A DNA stretch of 64,000 bases from Vagococcus intermedius (GTDB taxonomy: Bacteria; Bacillota; Bacilli; Lactobacillales; Vagococcaceae): the NCBI RefSeq assembly GCF_029144185.1, contig NZ_CP110232.1, positions 1,570,164 to 1,634,163 of the forward strand. The letters are read 5' to 3'. Below, piece after piece: positions 17,515 through 27,780 of the stretch (within the stretch, counting starts at the first letter, position 1; each line of letters opens with the position of its first letter). Both the position numbers and the translations under genes were made by a program. The notes beneath the pieces are model-generated. The model saw only the letters and a list, made by a program, of their open reading frames with translations, did not search any database and was not told where the DNA came from.

Positions 17515-17862
17515 AATTGCCTCCAATGATTTGTTTTAGAAATAACCTTACTTCTCTATTATCTTTAGTTTATCAGAAAATCTTAGAAATAACACTCTGA
17601 TTCAAAATTCTCATAGCATCCTAATCATGTTAGGAAAACTTATCATTATCATTTTCACTCAATAAAATTCATTATTTTGAATTTTTATACATAATAACTT
17701 GAAAAAATGAATATTTAGTGCTATTATAATTAAAAATATGAATAGTCGCTTTATGAAAGTTTATATGAAAATATCAGTAAGTGATCTTGCTTGCTGAAAA
17801 TTAAAATTTAACTAGTGTCACTTTTTTAATCTACTATTCAAAAAAAACAGAGGAGCAACGTT
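17515..17862. other. Divergent promoter region of prs and the amino-acid ABC importer
   Basis: For the plus-strand importer, TTGAAA (17699-17704), a 17-bp spacer and TATTAT (17722-17727) make a good promoter with a start near 17734. This leaves a leader of about 130 nt. That leader contains a weak AAGTGA/TCACTT inverted repeat ending in CACTTTTTTAAT near 17820-17830, which looks like a poor intrinsic terminator. No gene is seen. Confidence 0.45.
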
Positions 17863-19326
17863 ATGCCAAAAGTACTAAAAGCAATTATTACCACCCTTAT
17901 TACCTTATTCATTTTTTTGCCAACTGTTACACATGTATCAGCAGCTACCAATCAAGATAAAATTTATGAAGAAATTCAAAAAGAAGGTATTTTACGTATC
18001 GGCTTAACTGCAGACTACCCCCCTTATGAATTTCACGCTAGTATCGATGGAAAAGATCAAGTCGTCGGTGCTGACGTGTCAATGGCAAAAAAACTCGCGA
18101 AAGATCTTGGTGTAGAGTTAAAAATTGAAGAACTAAGCTTCGATGCTTTGCTGGGTGCCATGAAAACTGGTAAGATTGATTTAATCATTTCTGCTATGTC
18201 TCCAACTCCTGAGCGTGAAAAAGAAGTCAGCTTTTCAAACCCCTATCTAGATATCAATCAAAAAGTTGTTATTAGAAAATCCGATAAAAAATTATTTAAA
18301 ACAACAAAGGATTTTGCAAATGTTCGTGTCGCTGCTCAAAAGCAGTCGACTCAAGAAGAGTTAGCTAAAACAGAATTAATCGGTTCAGAAGTCGTTTCTT
18401 TACAAAAAGTAACAGATATTATTTTAAATTTACAAAATAACAAAGTCGAAGCTGCTGTCTTGGAAGGTCCTGTAGCGGATGCTTATGTTGCCCAAAACAA
18501 AAACTTAACTACTGCTGATTTAACATTTGACGGTGGAAAGTCAAGCTTTGCAATTGCTATGTCAAAAGATGCCCCCATACTATTAGAAGAAATTAACAAA
18601 TCTGTTGATGATATTTATCAAAAAGATTTAATGAGTGATTATAAAAAAGAAGCTAGTAGCTTAATGTTTAATGATGAAAGTTTTTTTAAAAAGTATGGCA
18701 TGAACTATGTTAAAGGTACTCTCTATACAGTCTTTTTAGCCTTTGTTGGGGTTTTTGCCGGTGCTTTTCTCGGCGGTTTGCTTGCTTTAATGAAATTGTC
18801 TAAAAATAAGTTAGCTAAAGGAATCGCCCTTGTCTATATTGAGTATGTCCGTGGCACGCCATTACTTGTCCAAATTTTCTTGGTGTATTTTGGTTCAACC
18901 GCCTTAAATTTAAATATTAATGCTTTGGCTGCTGGCTGTATTGCCCTAACACTTAACAGTGGTGCTTATGTCGCTGAGATTATTCGTGCTGGTATTAATG
19001 CTGTTAATAAAGGACAGTTAGAAGCCGCTCGCTCTCTAGGAATGACTCAAACGGAAGCAATGCGTTTGGTTGTATTACCACAAGCTATCAAGAATATCCT
19101 ACCTGCCCTTGGTAATGAATTTGTAACGGTCATTAAAGAATCATCTGTTGTTTCTGTTATCGGTGTTTCAGAATTGATGTTCCAAGCAGGTGTTGTCCAA
19201 GGAGCCAGTTTTAAACCCTTCTTACCGATTGTCCTAGTCTCAATCATTTACTTTATTTTAACGTTTACTCTCTCTCGTTTAATTGGTATTGCTGAAAGGA
19301 GCATGAATACAGATGATAGAAATTAA
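17863..19326 (+). CDS. Amino-acid ABC transporter, substrate-binding/permease fusion
   Basis: This 487-residue protein joins two parts of a polar amino-acid importer. Residues 1-28 are a signal peptide (ending HVSAA). Residues about 35-265 form a family 3 solute-binding domain ([15 protein letters not shown], then [19 protein letters not shown]). Residues about 285-480 are a His/Glu/Gln/Arg permease with the EAA loop [25 protein letters not shown]. The stop overlaps the ATPase gene by 14 bp. Such fusions (GlnPQ type) usually take up glutamine, glutamate or arginine; the exact substrate cannot be read from sequence. AGAGGAG precedes the ATG. Confidence 0.93.
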   Translation: MPKVLKAIITTLITLFIFLPTVTHVSAATNQDKIYEEIQKEGILRIGLTADYPPYEFHASIDGKDQVVGADVSMAKKLAKDLGVELKIEELSFDALLGAMKTGKIDLIISAMSPTPEREKEVSFSNPYLDINQKVVIRKSDKKLFKTTKDFANVRVAAQKQSTQEELAKTELIGSEVVSLQKVTDIILNLQNNKVEAAVLEGPVADAYVAQNKNLTTADLTFDGGKSSFAIAMSKDAPILLEEINKSVDDIYQKDLMSDYKKEASSLMFNDESFFKKYGMNYVKGTLYTVFLAFVGVFAGAFLGGLLALMKLSKNKLAKGIALVYIEYVRGTPLLVQIFLVYFGSTALNLNINALAAGCIALTLNSGAYVAEIIRAGINAVNKGQLEAARSLGMTQTEAMRLVVLPQAIKNILPALGNEFVTVIKESSVVSVIGVSELMFQAGVVQGASFKPFLPIVLVSIIYFILTFTLSRLIGIAERSMNTDDRN

Positions 19327-20035
19327 TAAATTACATAAATATTACGGTAAAAACGAAGTCCTTAAAGGCATCAACTTAAGTATCGAATCAGGTGAAGTCG
19401 TTGTCATCATTGGTCCTTCTGGTAGCGGAAAAAGCACCCTGTTACGTTGTTTAAACCTTCTGGAAGAGCCCACTGATGGGACTATTACCTTTGAAGGACA
19501 GAACTTAACAAACAAAAAAACTGACATTAACCTGTTGCGTCAAAAAATGGGAATGGTCTTTCAAAATTTCAACCTATTTCCTCATAAAACTGTTTTAGAT
19601 AATTTAACACTTGCTCCTATCAAAGTCAAAAAAATCAAGAAAGAAACAGCTGAAAATACGGCGCTAACTTTACTTGATAAAGTTGGTCTTAAAGATAAAC
19701 AGTTAGCCTTTCCCAGTAACCTATCAGGAGGACAACAACAGCGGGTTGCTATCGCTCGTGCTTTAGCAATGGACCCCGATGTTATGTTATTCGATGAGCC
19801 AACCTCTGCACTTGACCCCGAAATGGTCGGAGAGGTTTTACAGGTAATGAAAGATTTAGCTCAAGATGGCATGACCATGGTGATTGTAACTCACGAGATG
19901 GGATTTGCCAAAGAAGTCGCTGATCGCGTAATCTTCATGGCAGATGGAATTGTTCAAGAACAAGGAACACCTGACGCCATTTTTAATACTCCTAAAAATC
20001 CAAGAACACAAGACTTTTTAAGTAAAGTTCTCTAA
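19313..20035 (+). CDS. glnQ: Amino-acid ABC transporter ATP-binding protein (GlnQ type)
   Basis: The 240-residue ATPase has Walker [10 protein letters not shown] (about 33-41), a Q-loop in [11 protein letters not shown], signature LSGGQQQR, Walker [13 protein letters not shown] and the H-loop in VTHEMGFA. It energises the fused binding protein/permease encoded directly upstream, with a 14-bp overlap. The start is fixed by that overlap and by AAAGGAG about 8 nt before the ATG. A terminator follows at 20057. Confidence 0.94.
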   Translation: MIEINKLHKYYGKNEVLKGINLSIESGEVVVIIGPSGSGKSTLLRCLNLLEEPTDGTITFEGQNLTNKKTDINLLRQKMGMVFQNFNLFPHKTVLDNLTLAPIKVKKIKKETAENTALTLLDKVGLKDKQLAFPSNLSGGQQQRVAIARALAMDPDVMLFDEPTSALDPEMVGEVLQVMKDLAQDGMTMVIVTHEMGFAKEVADRVIFMADGIVQEQGTPDAIFNTPKNPRTQDFLSKVL

Positions 20036-20056
20036 AACTTTCTACTACTATAGAAG

Positions 20057-20098
20057 AAGCTTAACCTCGTTGTTTTTCTAGCCAGGTTGAGCTTTTTT
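20057..20098 (+). terminator. Rho-independent terminator of the amino-acid importer operon
   Basis: An 11-bp inverted repeat with one G-T pair (20057-20067 with 20084-20094) is followed by a T run. Confidence 0.85.
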
Positions 20099-20200
20099 GT
20101 TTAAAAAAACAGACTATTATAAAATATTTCATTGAAAAACTAGTATAACCTCACTATAATTGAAAATAAATACTAATAAAATGACTCGGGGTGGATAAGT

Positions 20201-21112
20201 ATGAAATGGCGCGGTGGTAGACAAAGTAATAATGTAGAAGATCAGACTGGCAGACAAAGTAATCGTAACGTCACAGGTGGTGGCATAAATGGATTGCCTA
20301 TAGGTCTTTTACGTGGCGGTGGTTTAGGTTCGGTCATTATCGTCATACTTTTCTTTTTATTTAGCGGTGGCGATTTAACTTCAATGATCGGTGAGCCACA
20401 AACATCGGCACCACGTTCATCGGTTACTCAAACACAATCGAAAGCAGACCCTGAGAGAAAAGAGTTTGTTTCTGTCGTATTTGGTCACTTAGAAGATTAT
20501 TGGGGACAAGCTTTTGCAGAAAAAGGGCAGACCTATGAACAACCTAAAATGGTGCTCTATGATGGACAAGTTCGAACAGCTTGCGGAGCAGCTGACTCGT
20601 CTGTTGGTCCTTTTTATTGTCCTGGTGATAAAAAAGTATATTTGGACCTCTCTTTTATGGATGAATTAGTGACAAAATTTAAAGCCAGTGGTGACTTTGC
20701 TATGGCTTATGTTGTAGCACATGAAGTAGGACACCACGTCCAAGAGCAACTAGGTGTTTCAGATCAGATGAATCGTTTGAGACGACAGCTACCTGAAAAG
20801 GACTATAATAAATACCAGGTGCGTATGGAACTACAAGCTGACTACTATGCTGGTGTTTGGACACGCTACATTGATGGCAAAACTTTCAATAACCAACCTA
20901 TTCTTGATGTAGGCGATATTGACGAAGCTCTTGTTGCCGCTAATAGTATCGGGGATGATACCTTGCAACGTAAGTTTCAAGGTTTTGTCGTCCCAGATAG
21001 CTTCACTCATGGTACATCAAAACAACGGAAAAATTGGTTCTATCGAGGCTTTGAGTATGGTGACTTTGAACATGGCGATACTTTCAATGCTCCTAATCTA
21101 GATTTAAACTAA
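20201..21112 (+). CDS. Neutral zinc metallopeptidase (YpfJ family)
   Basis: The 303-residue protein belongs to the putative neutral zinc metallopeptidase family (YpfJ/KPN type). A polar Gly-rich N-terminus is followed by one transmembrane segment (about residues 43-57) and an extracytoplasmic domain. HEVGHH begins at residue 174 with His174, Glu175 and His178 as the zincin motif, and ELQADYYAGVW downstream likely supplies the third ligand. Two cysteines (ACGAADSSVGPFYC) may form a disulphide. The substrate is unknown. The gene has its own upstream region and a shared bidirectional terminator with the following convergent gene. Confidence 0.9.
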   Translation: MKWRGGRQSNNVEDQTGRQSNRNVTGGGINGLPIGLLRGGGLGSVIIVILFFLFSGGDLTSMIGEPQTSAPRSSVTQTQSKADPERKEFVSVVFGHLEDYWGQAFAEKGQTYEQPKMVLYDGQVRTACGAADSSVGPFYCPGDKKVYLDLSFMDELVTKFKASGDFAMAYVVAHEVGHHVQEQLGVSDQMNRLRRQLPEKDYNKYQVRMELQADYYAGVWTRYIDGKTFNNQPILDVGDIDEALVAANSIGDDTLQRKFQGFVVPDSFTHGTSKQRKNWFYRGFEYGDFEHGDTFNAPNLDLN

Positions 21113-21147
21113 AAAAGCTAATTGGCTAGTCGCCAATTAGCTTTTTT
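21111..21147. terminator. Bidirectional terminator between convergent genes
   Basis: A 15-16-bp perfect stem around AGCTAATTGGC / GCCAATTAGCT with A and T tracts sits between the stops of the peptidase (plus) and the DUF1456 gene (minus). Confidence 0.92.
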
Positions 21148-21661
21148 AGTCTTCCGAACGATTAATTACTGTTAATCCTTTTAAAAAGTTTCGAGCAAAC
21201 TTGTCTCCACACATTTGATAATTACGATGTCCTTCTTTACGTAGAATTGCACTCAATTCACTATTAGAAATACGTACGCCAGCTTTTTCTAAAATAGCTA
21301 ACATATCATCACTTGTTAAAGCTAAAGCAATTTTCAACTTTTTCATCATGACATTATTCCCATTTTGATTACTCATTATCAATTTAGGTGCTTTTTCTAC
21401 TTCACCTGGTTTTAAAGGCTTTTTACCACGTTTATAAGTGATGAACCCATTATAAAACATTTCTAATGCTTTATTATTGCACGTTAATTCATACTGATTT
21501 TCATCAAATTCATCTATTTCAGGACTTTTAATTCGGGTCAACATCTCACGAACCTCTTCCTTCGTAATTTCAACACCACCTAAATCAAAAATATCAACCA
21601 TGTCCTGCTCTTTCATATCGAAAGCATATCTTAAGCGAACAAGTTTATCATTATTATTCAT
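21146..21661 (-). CDS. DUF1456 family protein (YehS-like)
   Basis: The 171-residue protein is made of two similar halves, each with the pattern NN-LRYAF/K-IALAL followed by a helix and an I-S-E-L/V-x-x-ML-R-E turn (residues about 3-70 and 100-165). This is the DUF1456 duplicated repeat found in E. coli YehS and many Firmicutes. Function is unknown; the fold resembles a small DNA- or protein-binding helical domain. It is monocistronic with a normal AGGA ribosome binding site. Confidence 0.88.
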   Translation of the reverse strand: MNNNDKLVRLRYAFDMKEQDMVDIFDLGGVEITKEEVREMLTRIKSPEIDEFDENQYELTCNNKALEMFYNGFITYKRGKKPLKPGEVEKAPKLIMSNQNGNNVMMKKLKIALALTSDDMLAILEKAGVRISNSELSAILRKEGHRNYQMCGDKFARNFLKGLTVINRSED

Positions 21662-21761
21662 TTTTCATCCTCCAACTCTTCCTACTTTGTTGCCTTTTAT
21701 TATATAACGCCTTTCATCAGAATGCACTTGTTATCTAATATTTATTAATTGAATCAAGAAA

Positions 21762-21790
21762 AAAACAGATTAGTTTAACTAATCTGTTTT
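21762..21790 (-). terminator. Rho-independent terminator of the fab-acc operon
   Basis: A 13-bp perfect stem (21762-21774 with 21778-21790) with a T run on the minus strand overlaps the accA stop codon. Confidence 0.88.
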
Positions 21791-22583
21791 AGAAATCACG
21801 AAAACGTTGATAACGTGTTTCTAATAATACATCCAATGGTCGACTTTTTAAAAAAGTTAAAAGTGCCACTAATTCTTGCTTCAATCGTTGCGTTATTTGA
21901 GTTTGAGGTAATGGTTCACCATTACTTGTTTCTGGAATAATATAATCAATTACTTTTAATTTTTTCAAATCAGGAGCTGTTAATTTCATTAAATCGGCAG
22001 CTTCTGGTGCTCTCTTTGCATCCTTCCACAAAATAGAGGCAAAGCCTTCCGGTGATAAAATTGAATAAATACTATACTCTAACATTATAACTTTATCAGC
22101 TACACCTAAGGCTAAAGCACCTCCACTACCACCTTCACCAATAAACACCGCAATGGTTGGAACAGTTAAATCACTCAATGTCAATAAACATTGAGCGATT
22201 GCCTCCCCTTCACCGCGTTCTTCAGCTTCTATCCCGCAAAAAGCACCTGGAGTGTTGATAAAGGTGATAACAGGACGTTCAAACTTTTCAGCTTGTTTCA
22301 TCAACCGTTGTGCCTTACGGTACCCTTCTGGATGAGGACTACCAAAATTTCTTACAATATTCTCTTTTAAATCATGTCCTTTTTGAATCCCAATCACTGT
22401 CACAGGTAGTTGTTCTAAATAAGCAATACCACCAACAACCGCTTGATCATCCCCATAAAGTCGATCGCCATGACATTCGAAAAAACCTGTAAACAGTGTC
22501 TCAAAGTAATCTAATGGGGTCCCTCGCTTGATTTGGCGTGCTAGGGCAACGATATCACTTGCAGATTTCATTTTCTCTTTCAT
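21789..22583 (-). CDS. accA: Acetyl-CoA carboxylase carboxyltransferase subunit alpha
   Basis: AccA and AccD form the carboxyltransferase that moves CO2 from biotin to acetyl-CoA to make malonyl-CoA. The 264-residue protein has the crotonase-like core with [42 protein letters not shown] and [21 protein letters not shown]. It is shorter at the N-terminus than the E. coli subunit, as usual in Lactobacillales. AAGGAG precedes the ATG. It is the last gene of the fatty-acid operon. Confidence 0.96.
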   Translation of the reverse strand: MKEKMKSASDIVALARQIKRGTPLDYFETLFTGFFECHGDRLYGDDQAVVGGIAYLEQLPVTVIGIQKGHDLKENIVRNFGSPHPEGYRKAQRLMKQAEKFERPVITFINTPGAFCGIEAEERGEGEAIAQCLLTLSDLTVPTIAVFIGEGGSGGALALGVADKVIMLEYSIYSILSPEGFASILWKDAKRAPEAADLMKLTAPDLKKLKVIDYIIPETSNGEPLPQTQITQRLKQELVALLTFLKSRPLDVLLETRYQRFRDF

Positions 22584-22600
22584 GTTACAGTCTCCTTAGC

Positions 22601-23467
22601 CTATTTTTCGTGAGCATGTAATTTTAACAAATCAGCAAGCTTTTCTACCAATTCTTGTCTAAAAACAATTTGATCGACAAAACCATGAGTTAATAAAAAC
22701 TCAGCTGTTTGGAAATCGTCCGGTAACTTTTGCTTAATCGTTTGCTCAATCACACGCTTTCCAGCAAAACCAATTCTTGCTTTCGGTTCAGCTAAAATAA
22801 TATCGGCTTCCATCGCAAAGCTAGCTGTAACTCCCCCCATTGTAGGATCAGTTAAAACTGCTAAATAAAACAGACCTGCTTTACTATGGCGTTTTACTGC
22901 ATTCGTCACTTTTGCCATTTGCATGAGAGATATTATCCCCTCCTGCATTCTAGCTCCACCAGAAGCAGTAAATATAACAACTGGTAATTGGTTGCTTGTC
23001 GCATATTCAAATACCAAAGTTAATTTTTCACCGACAGCACTTCCCATACTTCCCATCATGAAATGACTGTCCATAATCCCCAATACGACTTTCTGACCTA
23101 AGATTTCCCCATACCCTGTTAAAATAGCCTCATCAAGCTTTGTTTGTTCGCGACTTTTTTTGATCTTATCTGGATAACCTGGAAAACCAAGAGGATTTGC
23201 TATAGTATGAGTCTTAAATAATTCTTTAAAACTCCCTTTATCTACTAATACCTCCAAACGTTCTCTTGCTTCTAAAGGAAAACAATAGCCACATTTTTGA
23301 CAAATTTTTGCCTTGCCTAAATCTTTGGCATAAATAGCTTGCTGACACTCTGGACATTTAGCCCACATTTTATCAGGGACACTCGGTTTAGGTAACGGGT
23401 TAGATCGTTGGCTCTCACTGATTGGAGTAATCGGAATATAACGTCGCTTCTTTTTGAAAAAAGCCAT
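22601..23467 (-). CDS. accD: Acetyl-CoA carboxylase carboxyltransferase subunit beta
   Basis: The 288-residue subunit begins with a four-cysteine zinc finger (CPECQQ near 38-41 and CQKCGYC near 57-63) and continues with the carboxyltransferase core containing [18 protein letters not shown] and [21 protein letters not shown]. It pairs with AccA encoded 17 bp downstream. It follows accC by 11 bp in the operon. Confidence 0.96.
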   Translation of the reverse strand: MAFFKKKRRYIPITPISESQRSNPLPKPSVPDKMWAKCPECQQAIYAKDLGKAKICQKCGYCFPLEARERLEVLVDKGSFKELFKTHTIANPLGFPGYPDKIKKSREQTKLDEAILTGYGEILGQKVVLGIMDSHFMMGSMGSAVGEKLTLVFEYATSNQLPVVIFTASGGARMQEGIISLMQMAKVTNAVKRHSKAGLFYLAVLTDPTMGGVTASFAMEADIILAEPKARIGFAGKRVIEQTIKQKLPDDFQTAEFLLTHGFVDQIVFRQELVEKLADLLKLHAHEK

Positions 23468-23478
23468 ATTATCACCTC

Positions 23479-24849
23479 TTATTCATTATCTTCTTGTTGC
23501 CAATCAGGTAAAAAAGTTTCTTGTAGAAAACTCGTATCATACGTGCCAGCTATCACATTGGTATTACTAATCAAATCTTGTTGAAATTCATGATTAGTTG
23601 CTACACCTTCCACAACTAGTTCAGCCAAGGCTCGTTGCATTTTAGCTAAGGCCTCTAAACGTGTCTTGCCATGTACAATTATTTTAGCAATCATCGAATC
23701 ATAATACGGTGGGATATAATAACCATTATAAACAGCACTATCTACTCTGATTCCCATTCCACCGGCCGGTAAATAAACATGGTCAAGTGTCCCAGGAACC
23801 GGTGAAAAATTAAAGCTTGGATCTTCTGCATTAATCCGACATTCAATTGCATGACCTTGAAAACTTACTTGAGCTTGAGTGACTCTCAACTCATGGCCAT
23901 AGGCAAGCCGCAATTGTTCTTTGACAAGGTCTATTTGTGTCACCATTTCCGTAACAGGATGTTCAACTTGAATGCGTGTGTTCATCTCCATAAAATAAAA
24001 CTCATTCGCTTCATCGACTAAAAATTCAATCGTCCCAGCATTTTCATAACAAACTGCTTGAGCAGCCTTTACTGCCGCTTGACCAAGTTCTTCACGTAAT
24101 GGTTGTGGCAAGTTCGGAGCTGGAGCTTCCTCTAACACTTTTTGATTTTGTCTTTGTAAAGAACAATCTCGTTCACCTAAATGAATGATATTTCCTGATT
24201 TATCTCCTAAAATTTGAACTTCAATATGCCTTGCTGGATAAATTATTTTTTCCAGATACATCTGACCATTATCAAAAGCTGCCAAAGCCTCTTGTTGTGC
24301 TGCTTTAAATTGACTAGCTAGTTCACTGGCATCCATAACTTTACGGATACCTTTACCTCCACCGCCAGCTGCAGCTTTTAGCATAATAGGGAAACCAATG
24401 GCCTGAGCAACTTCTAAAGCCTCATCACTCGTTTCTAATAGCCCTTCACTACCTGGAATGACTGGTACACCAGCTTTTTTCATTTCTGTTCGAGCATTTA
24501 TCTTATTACCCATCAACTCAATCGTTTCAGCACTAGGTCCAATAAACGTAAGTCGACATTCTTCACACATTGTAGCAAAACGACTATTTTCAGAAAGAAA
24601 ACCAAAACCTGGATGAATGGCTTCTGCTCCTGTTAAAATCGCTGCACTTAAAATTTGCTGTTGATTTAAGTAAGAGTCTGTTGCTCGTGCAGGGCCAATA
24701 CAAACAGCCTCATCTGCTAGTTCGGTATGTAAGGCATAACGATCCGCCTCAGAATAAATTGCTACTGTCTGAATCCCTAATTCACGGCAGGCTCTAATGA
24801 TACGAACAGCAATTTCGCCACGATTTGCTATCAACACTTTTGCAAACAT
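23479..24849 (-). CDS. accC: Acetyl-CoA carboxylase biotin carboxylase subunit
   Basis: AccC carboxylates biotin on AccB using ATP and bicarbonate. The 456-residue ATP-grasp enzyme has the N-terminal [22 protein letters not shown], the glycine-rich loop [14 protein letters not shown], the catalytic [18 protein letters not shown] segment and [18 protein letters not shown]. All are standard and the length is full. It lies 3 bp after fabZ. Confidence 0.97.
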   Translation of the reverse strand: MFAKVLIANRGEIAVRIIRACRELGIQTVAIYSEADRYALHTELADEAVCIGPARATDSYLNQQQILSAAILTGAEAIHPGFGFLSENSRFATMCEECRLTFIGPSAETIELMGNKINARTEMKKAGVPVIPGSEGLLETSDEALEVAQAIGFPIMLKAAAGGGGKGIRKVMDASELASQFKAAQQEALAAFDNGQMYLEKIIYPARHIEVQILGDKSGNIIHLGERDCSLQRQNQKVLEEAPAPNLPQPLREELGQAAVKAAQAVCYENAGTIEFLVDEANEFYFMEMNTRIQVEHPVTEMVTQIDLVKEQLRLAYGHELRVTQAQVSFQGHAIECRINAEDPSFNFSPVPGTLDHVYLPAGGMGIRVDSAVYNGYYIPPYYDSMIAKIIVHGKTRLEALAKMQRALAELVVEGVATNHEFQQDLISNTNVIAGTYDTSFLQETFLPDWQQEDNE

Positions 24850-24852
24850 CTT

Positions 24853-25281
24853 CTATGCCCCAATAATAAAGGTCATTGTCGCTTCACAAACCTTTTTGTC
24901 TTCAACATAGGCCGTTGCTTGTCCAATACCAATATTACCTTTTTGCTTAACGATCACCATTTCCATCTTTAAAACATCTCCTGGAACGACTTTTTGACGA
25001 AAACGAACTTTATCAATCCCACCTAAATAACCTGTTTTACCTTCGAATTCAGGACTTTTCAAAAGTGGAATCGATCCTGTTTGAGCCAAAGCTTCTAAAA
25101 TTAAAACGCCTGGCATAACTGGTTCCCCTGGAAAATGGCCGGGAAAAAAGTGCTCATTGTAGGTCACATTTTTCACTGCGACTACACGCTTCCCTGGTTC
25201 AAGTTCTAATACTTTATCAACCATCATGATTGGGTAACGATTGGGAATAATTTCCATAATTTCTTGAACATTTAATTGCAT
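24853..25281 (-). CDS. fabZ: 3-hydroxyacyl-ACP dehydratase FabZ
   Basis: FabZ removes water from 3-hydroxyacyl-ACP in each elongation round. The 142-residue hot-dog protein has HFFPGHFPGEPVMPGVLILEALAQ with the catalytic His49 and Glu63. In enterococci a second paralogue, FabN, also isomerises the double bond for unsaturated acids; the operon position with accB and accC indicates that this copy is FabZ, but sequence alone does not exclude isomerase activity. Its start overlaps the accB stop by one base. Confidence 0.93.
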   Translation of the reverse strand: MQLNVQEIMEIIPNRYPIMMVDKVLELEPGKRVVAVKNVTYNEHFFPGHFPGEPVMPGVLILEALAQTGSIPLLKSPEFEGKTGYLGGIDKVRFRQKVVPGDVLKMEMVIVKQKGNIGIGQATAYVEDKKVCEATMTFIIGA

Positions 25282-25775
25282 TAGTTTACCTCCTGGCTAA
25301 TTTCGAATAAGGGTTGTCCGTATTCGACCATAGTATCATTTTTTATTAAAACAGCTGTTATTGTTCCAGTTATTGGACTAGGAATATCATTCATTATTTT
25401 CATCGCTTCCACAATGCACAAGGTTTGACCTTTAGTAACCTGTTGACCCACCGAAACAAAAGAGGGTTCTTCTGGTGCTGGGCTTGTATAAACCATCCCC
25501 ACTAAAGGTGATGTGATTGCTTCACCTGTTGCGATAGGGAAATCTACACTTACAGACTCTTCTTGTGTTTCTTGTGAAGTCTTATGAAAAAATGTGCCAT
25601 CTGATTGGTCTATCTGATTATCTGAACCAATCGATTTTTCCTCTTTAAAAGATTGGTATTTAGATTGTTTATTTTTGTTGAGATATAGTGAACTATTGTT
25701 ATCTGAAAACTCTAACTCACGTACGTTACTTTCATCAAATTGAGTAAGTAATTCTTTTAATTCAGTAATGGTCAT
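25281..25775 (-). CDS. accB: Biotin carboxyl carrier protein of acetyl-CoA carboxylase
   Basis: AccB carries the biotin between AccC and AccD/AccA. The 164-residue protein has a variable linker and a C-terminal biotinyl domain ending EAMKIMND, with the biotinylated lysine at 126. The thumb region and a hydrophobic patch (GQQVTKGQTLCIVEAMK) are present. It overlaps fabF and fabZ by one base each, so the three are translationally coupled. Confidence 0.96.
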   Translation of the reverse strand: MTITELKELLTQFDESNVRELEFSDNNSSLYLNKNKQSKYQSFKEEKSIGSDNQIDQSDGTFFHKTSQETQEESVSVDFPIATGEAITSPLVGMVYTSPAPEEPSFVSVGQQVTKGQTLCIVEAMKIMNDIPSPITGTITAVLIKNDTMVEYGQPLFEISQEVN

Positions 25776-27016
25776 TAGTTATCTCCTTGCCATTTTTTAA
25801 ATAAACAGACGGCATTGTGCCCACCAAATCCTAATGAATTACTCATAGCATAGGTCACTTCTTTTGAGCGTCCAACTTGTGGCACATAATCTAAATCACA
25901 CTCTTGAGCAACTTGTTGTAAGCCTATTGTAGGAGGAATAAAATCATCACAGATAGCTTTAATACAAGCGATTCCCTCAATTGCCCCTGCAGCTCCTAAC
26001 AAATGCCCCGTCATACTTTTAGTACTTGAAATAACAACCTGACTAGCTGCTTCACCTAAGGCATATTTAATAGCTGTTGTTTCTGCCACATCGTTAGCTG
26101 GCGTACTTGTGCCATGAGCATTGATATAATCGACTTGACTTGGTGTAATCTCTGCCTCTTCTATAGCATCTAACATACAACGTCCAGCACCTGAACCATC
26201 AGGATTAGGACTTGTCATATGATAAGCATCACTCGTCGAACCATATCCTACAACTTCGCCATAAATATTAGCTCCTCTTGCTAAAGCATGCTCCATTTCT
26301 TCTAACATTAGCATACCCGCTCCTTCCCCCATCACAAATCCGTTTCGATTCTGGTCAAAGGGAATAGACGCTTTGTTGGGATCAGTCTCAGTACTTAAGG
26401 CGGTTAAGGCAGCAAATCCCCCAATACCAATCTCACAAATAGTGGCTTCTGATCCTCCAGCTATGACAAGATCAGAGTAACCATGCTTAATTGATCTAAA
26501 GGCTTCACCAATCGCATTCGTACCAGAAGCGCATGCCGTCACTATTGAGGTACAAATACCTTTTGCACCTAAATAATAAGAAATATTTCCTGCCACCATA
26601 TTTCCTATAGCCATTGGGACAAAAAATGGGGCAATCCGTTTTGGTCCTTTTTCTTTCATTTTGATAACTTGTTCTTGTATTGTTTGCATTCCACCAATAC
26701 CAGAACTTGCAATAACACCAAAGCGGTGGACATCAACTTCTTCTATTTTTAAGCCACTATCCTCCATTGCCTGTAAAGCAGCTGAGACACCATAGATTGA
26801 AAAAAGATCCATTCGCTTAGTCGCTTTTTTTTCCATATACAAGGTAGGATCAAATTCTTTCAATTCTGCTGCAACTGTAATACCAGTTTCTTTAGCATCA
26901 AATTTTGTAATTGGTCCAATACCGTTGTACCCTTTTTTTAAGTTTTCCCAGAAAATATCGGCAGTATTTCCGACTGGAGTCACTGCTCCTAATCCAGTTA
27001 TGACAACTCGTTTCAT
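25775..27016 (-). CDS. fabF: Beta-ketoacyl-ACP synthase II
   Basis: FabF condenses malonyl-ACP with acyl-ACP in elongation. The 413-residue thiolase-fold enzyme has catalytic Cys162 in TACASGTNAIG, HGTSTPANDVAET with the first His and STKSMTGHLLGAAG with the second. GFGGHNA near the C-terminus is the gatekeeper-side loop. It lies 44 bp after fabG. Confidence 0.97.
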   Translation of the reverse strand: MKRVVITGLGAVTPVGNTADIFWENLKKGYNGIGPITKFDAKETGITVAAELKEFDPTLYMEKKATKRMDLFSIYGVSAALQAMEDSGLKIEEVDVHRFGVIASSGIGGMQTIQEQVIKMKEKGPKRIAPFFVPMAIGNMVAGNISYYLGAKGICTSIVTACASGTNAIGEAFRSIKHGYSDLVIAGGSEATICEIGIGGFAALTALSTETDPNKASIPFDQNRNGFVMGEGAGMLMLEEMEHALARGANIYGEVVGYGSTSDAYHMTSPNPDGSGAGRCMLDAIEEAEITPSQVDYINAHGTSTPANDVAETTAIKYALGEAASQVVISSTKSMTGHLLGAAGAIEGIACIKAICDDFIPPTIGLQQVAQECDLDYVPQVGRSKEVTYAMSNSLGFGGHNAVCLFKKWQGDN

Positions 27017-27060
27017 GTGATTACCTCTCTTTCAACCTAACTTTTAGTAACTAATAATTT

Positions 27061-27780
27061 CTACTGCATGACCATGCCACCATCAATATTGATAACTTGT
27101 CCTGTTACATAGTTTTGCTTAGCTAAGAAATAAGCAACTTCTGCAACATCTCTTGGTTGACCAAATTTTTTAAGGGGAATTTGATTCTTAACCTCATTTT
27201 TCACTTTATCGCTTAAACTAGCTGTCATCTCTGTTTCGATATAACCTGGCGCAATGGCGTTACAACGAATATTACGCGAGGCAAGTTCTCGTGCTACAGA
27301 TTTTGTCAAACCAATTACACCCGCTTTACTGGCAGCATAATTGGCTTGACCCGCATTACCGGTCAGTCCTACTACACTTGTTAAATTGATAATACTGCCA
27401 CTTTTTTGTTTTAAAAAATAACTTGTACTCGCTTGAATCATATTAAAAGTACCCGTTAAATTCACTTGGATCACTTGATTAAAATCATCTTGCGTCATCC
27501 TCATTAACAATTTATCTTGTGTGATACCTGCATTATTAACCAGTACATCTAAACGACCAAAGGTCGTTAACGTTTCCTCAACTAACCGACTTGCCTGTTC
27601 GGATTCTTGAACTTCTCCTGCTATATAATGAACGTGGTTCCCCCACTCTGTTAGCCATTCCGGCACCTGCTTAGCACGCCCATTGATCACAACGTTAGCA
27701 CCTTTCATTAAAAATTCAATGGCAATTGCTTTTCCAATACCGCGTGTACTACCAGTGACTAATGCTACTTGTCCTAACAT
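27061..27780 (-). CDS. fabG: 3-oxoacyl-ACP reductase FabG
   Basis: FabG reduces 3-ketoacyl-ACP with NADPH. The 239-residue short-chain dehydrogenase has the TGSTRGIGKAIA nucleotide loop (9-20), the NNAGITQD motif, and the catalytic Ser-Tyr-Lys with YAASKAG. The C-terminal IDGGMVMQ is typical. Its 5' end overlaps fabD by 7 bp. Confidence 0.96.
   Translation of the reverse strand: MLGQVALVTGSTRGIGKAIAIEFLMKGANVVINGRAKQVPEWLTEWGNHVHYIAGEVQESEQASRLVEETLTTFGRLDVLVNNAGITQDKLLMRMTQDDFNQVIQVNLTGTFNMIQASTSYFLKQKSGSIINLTSVVGLTGNAGQANYAASKAGVIGLTKSVARELASRNIRCNAIAPGYIETEMTASLSDKVKNEVKNQIPLKKFGQPRDVAEVAYFLAKQNYVTGQVINIDGGMVMQ

Noticed and set aside
17635-17665. Fur-like TTATCATTATCATT stretch upstream of the amino-acid importer
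   Set aside because: Only two hexamer repeats match, the region is AT-rich, and no metal gene is near; the similar AATGATAATGAT before fruR suggests chance.
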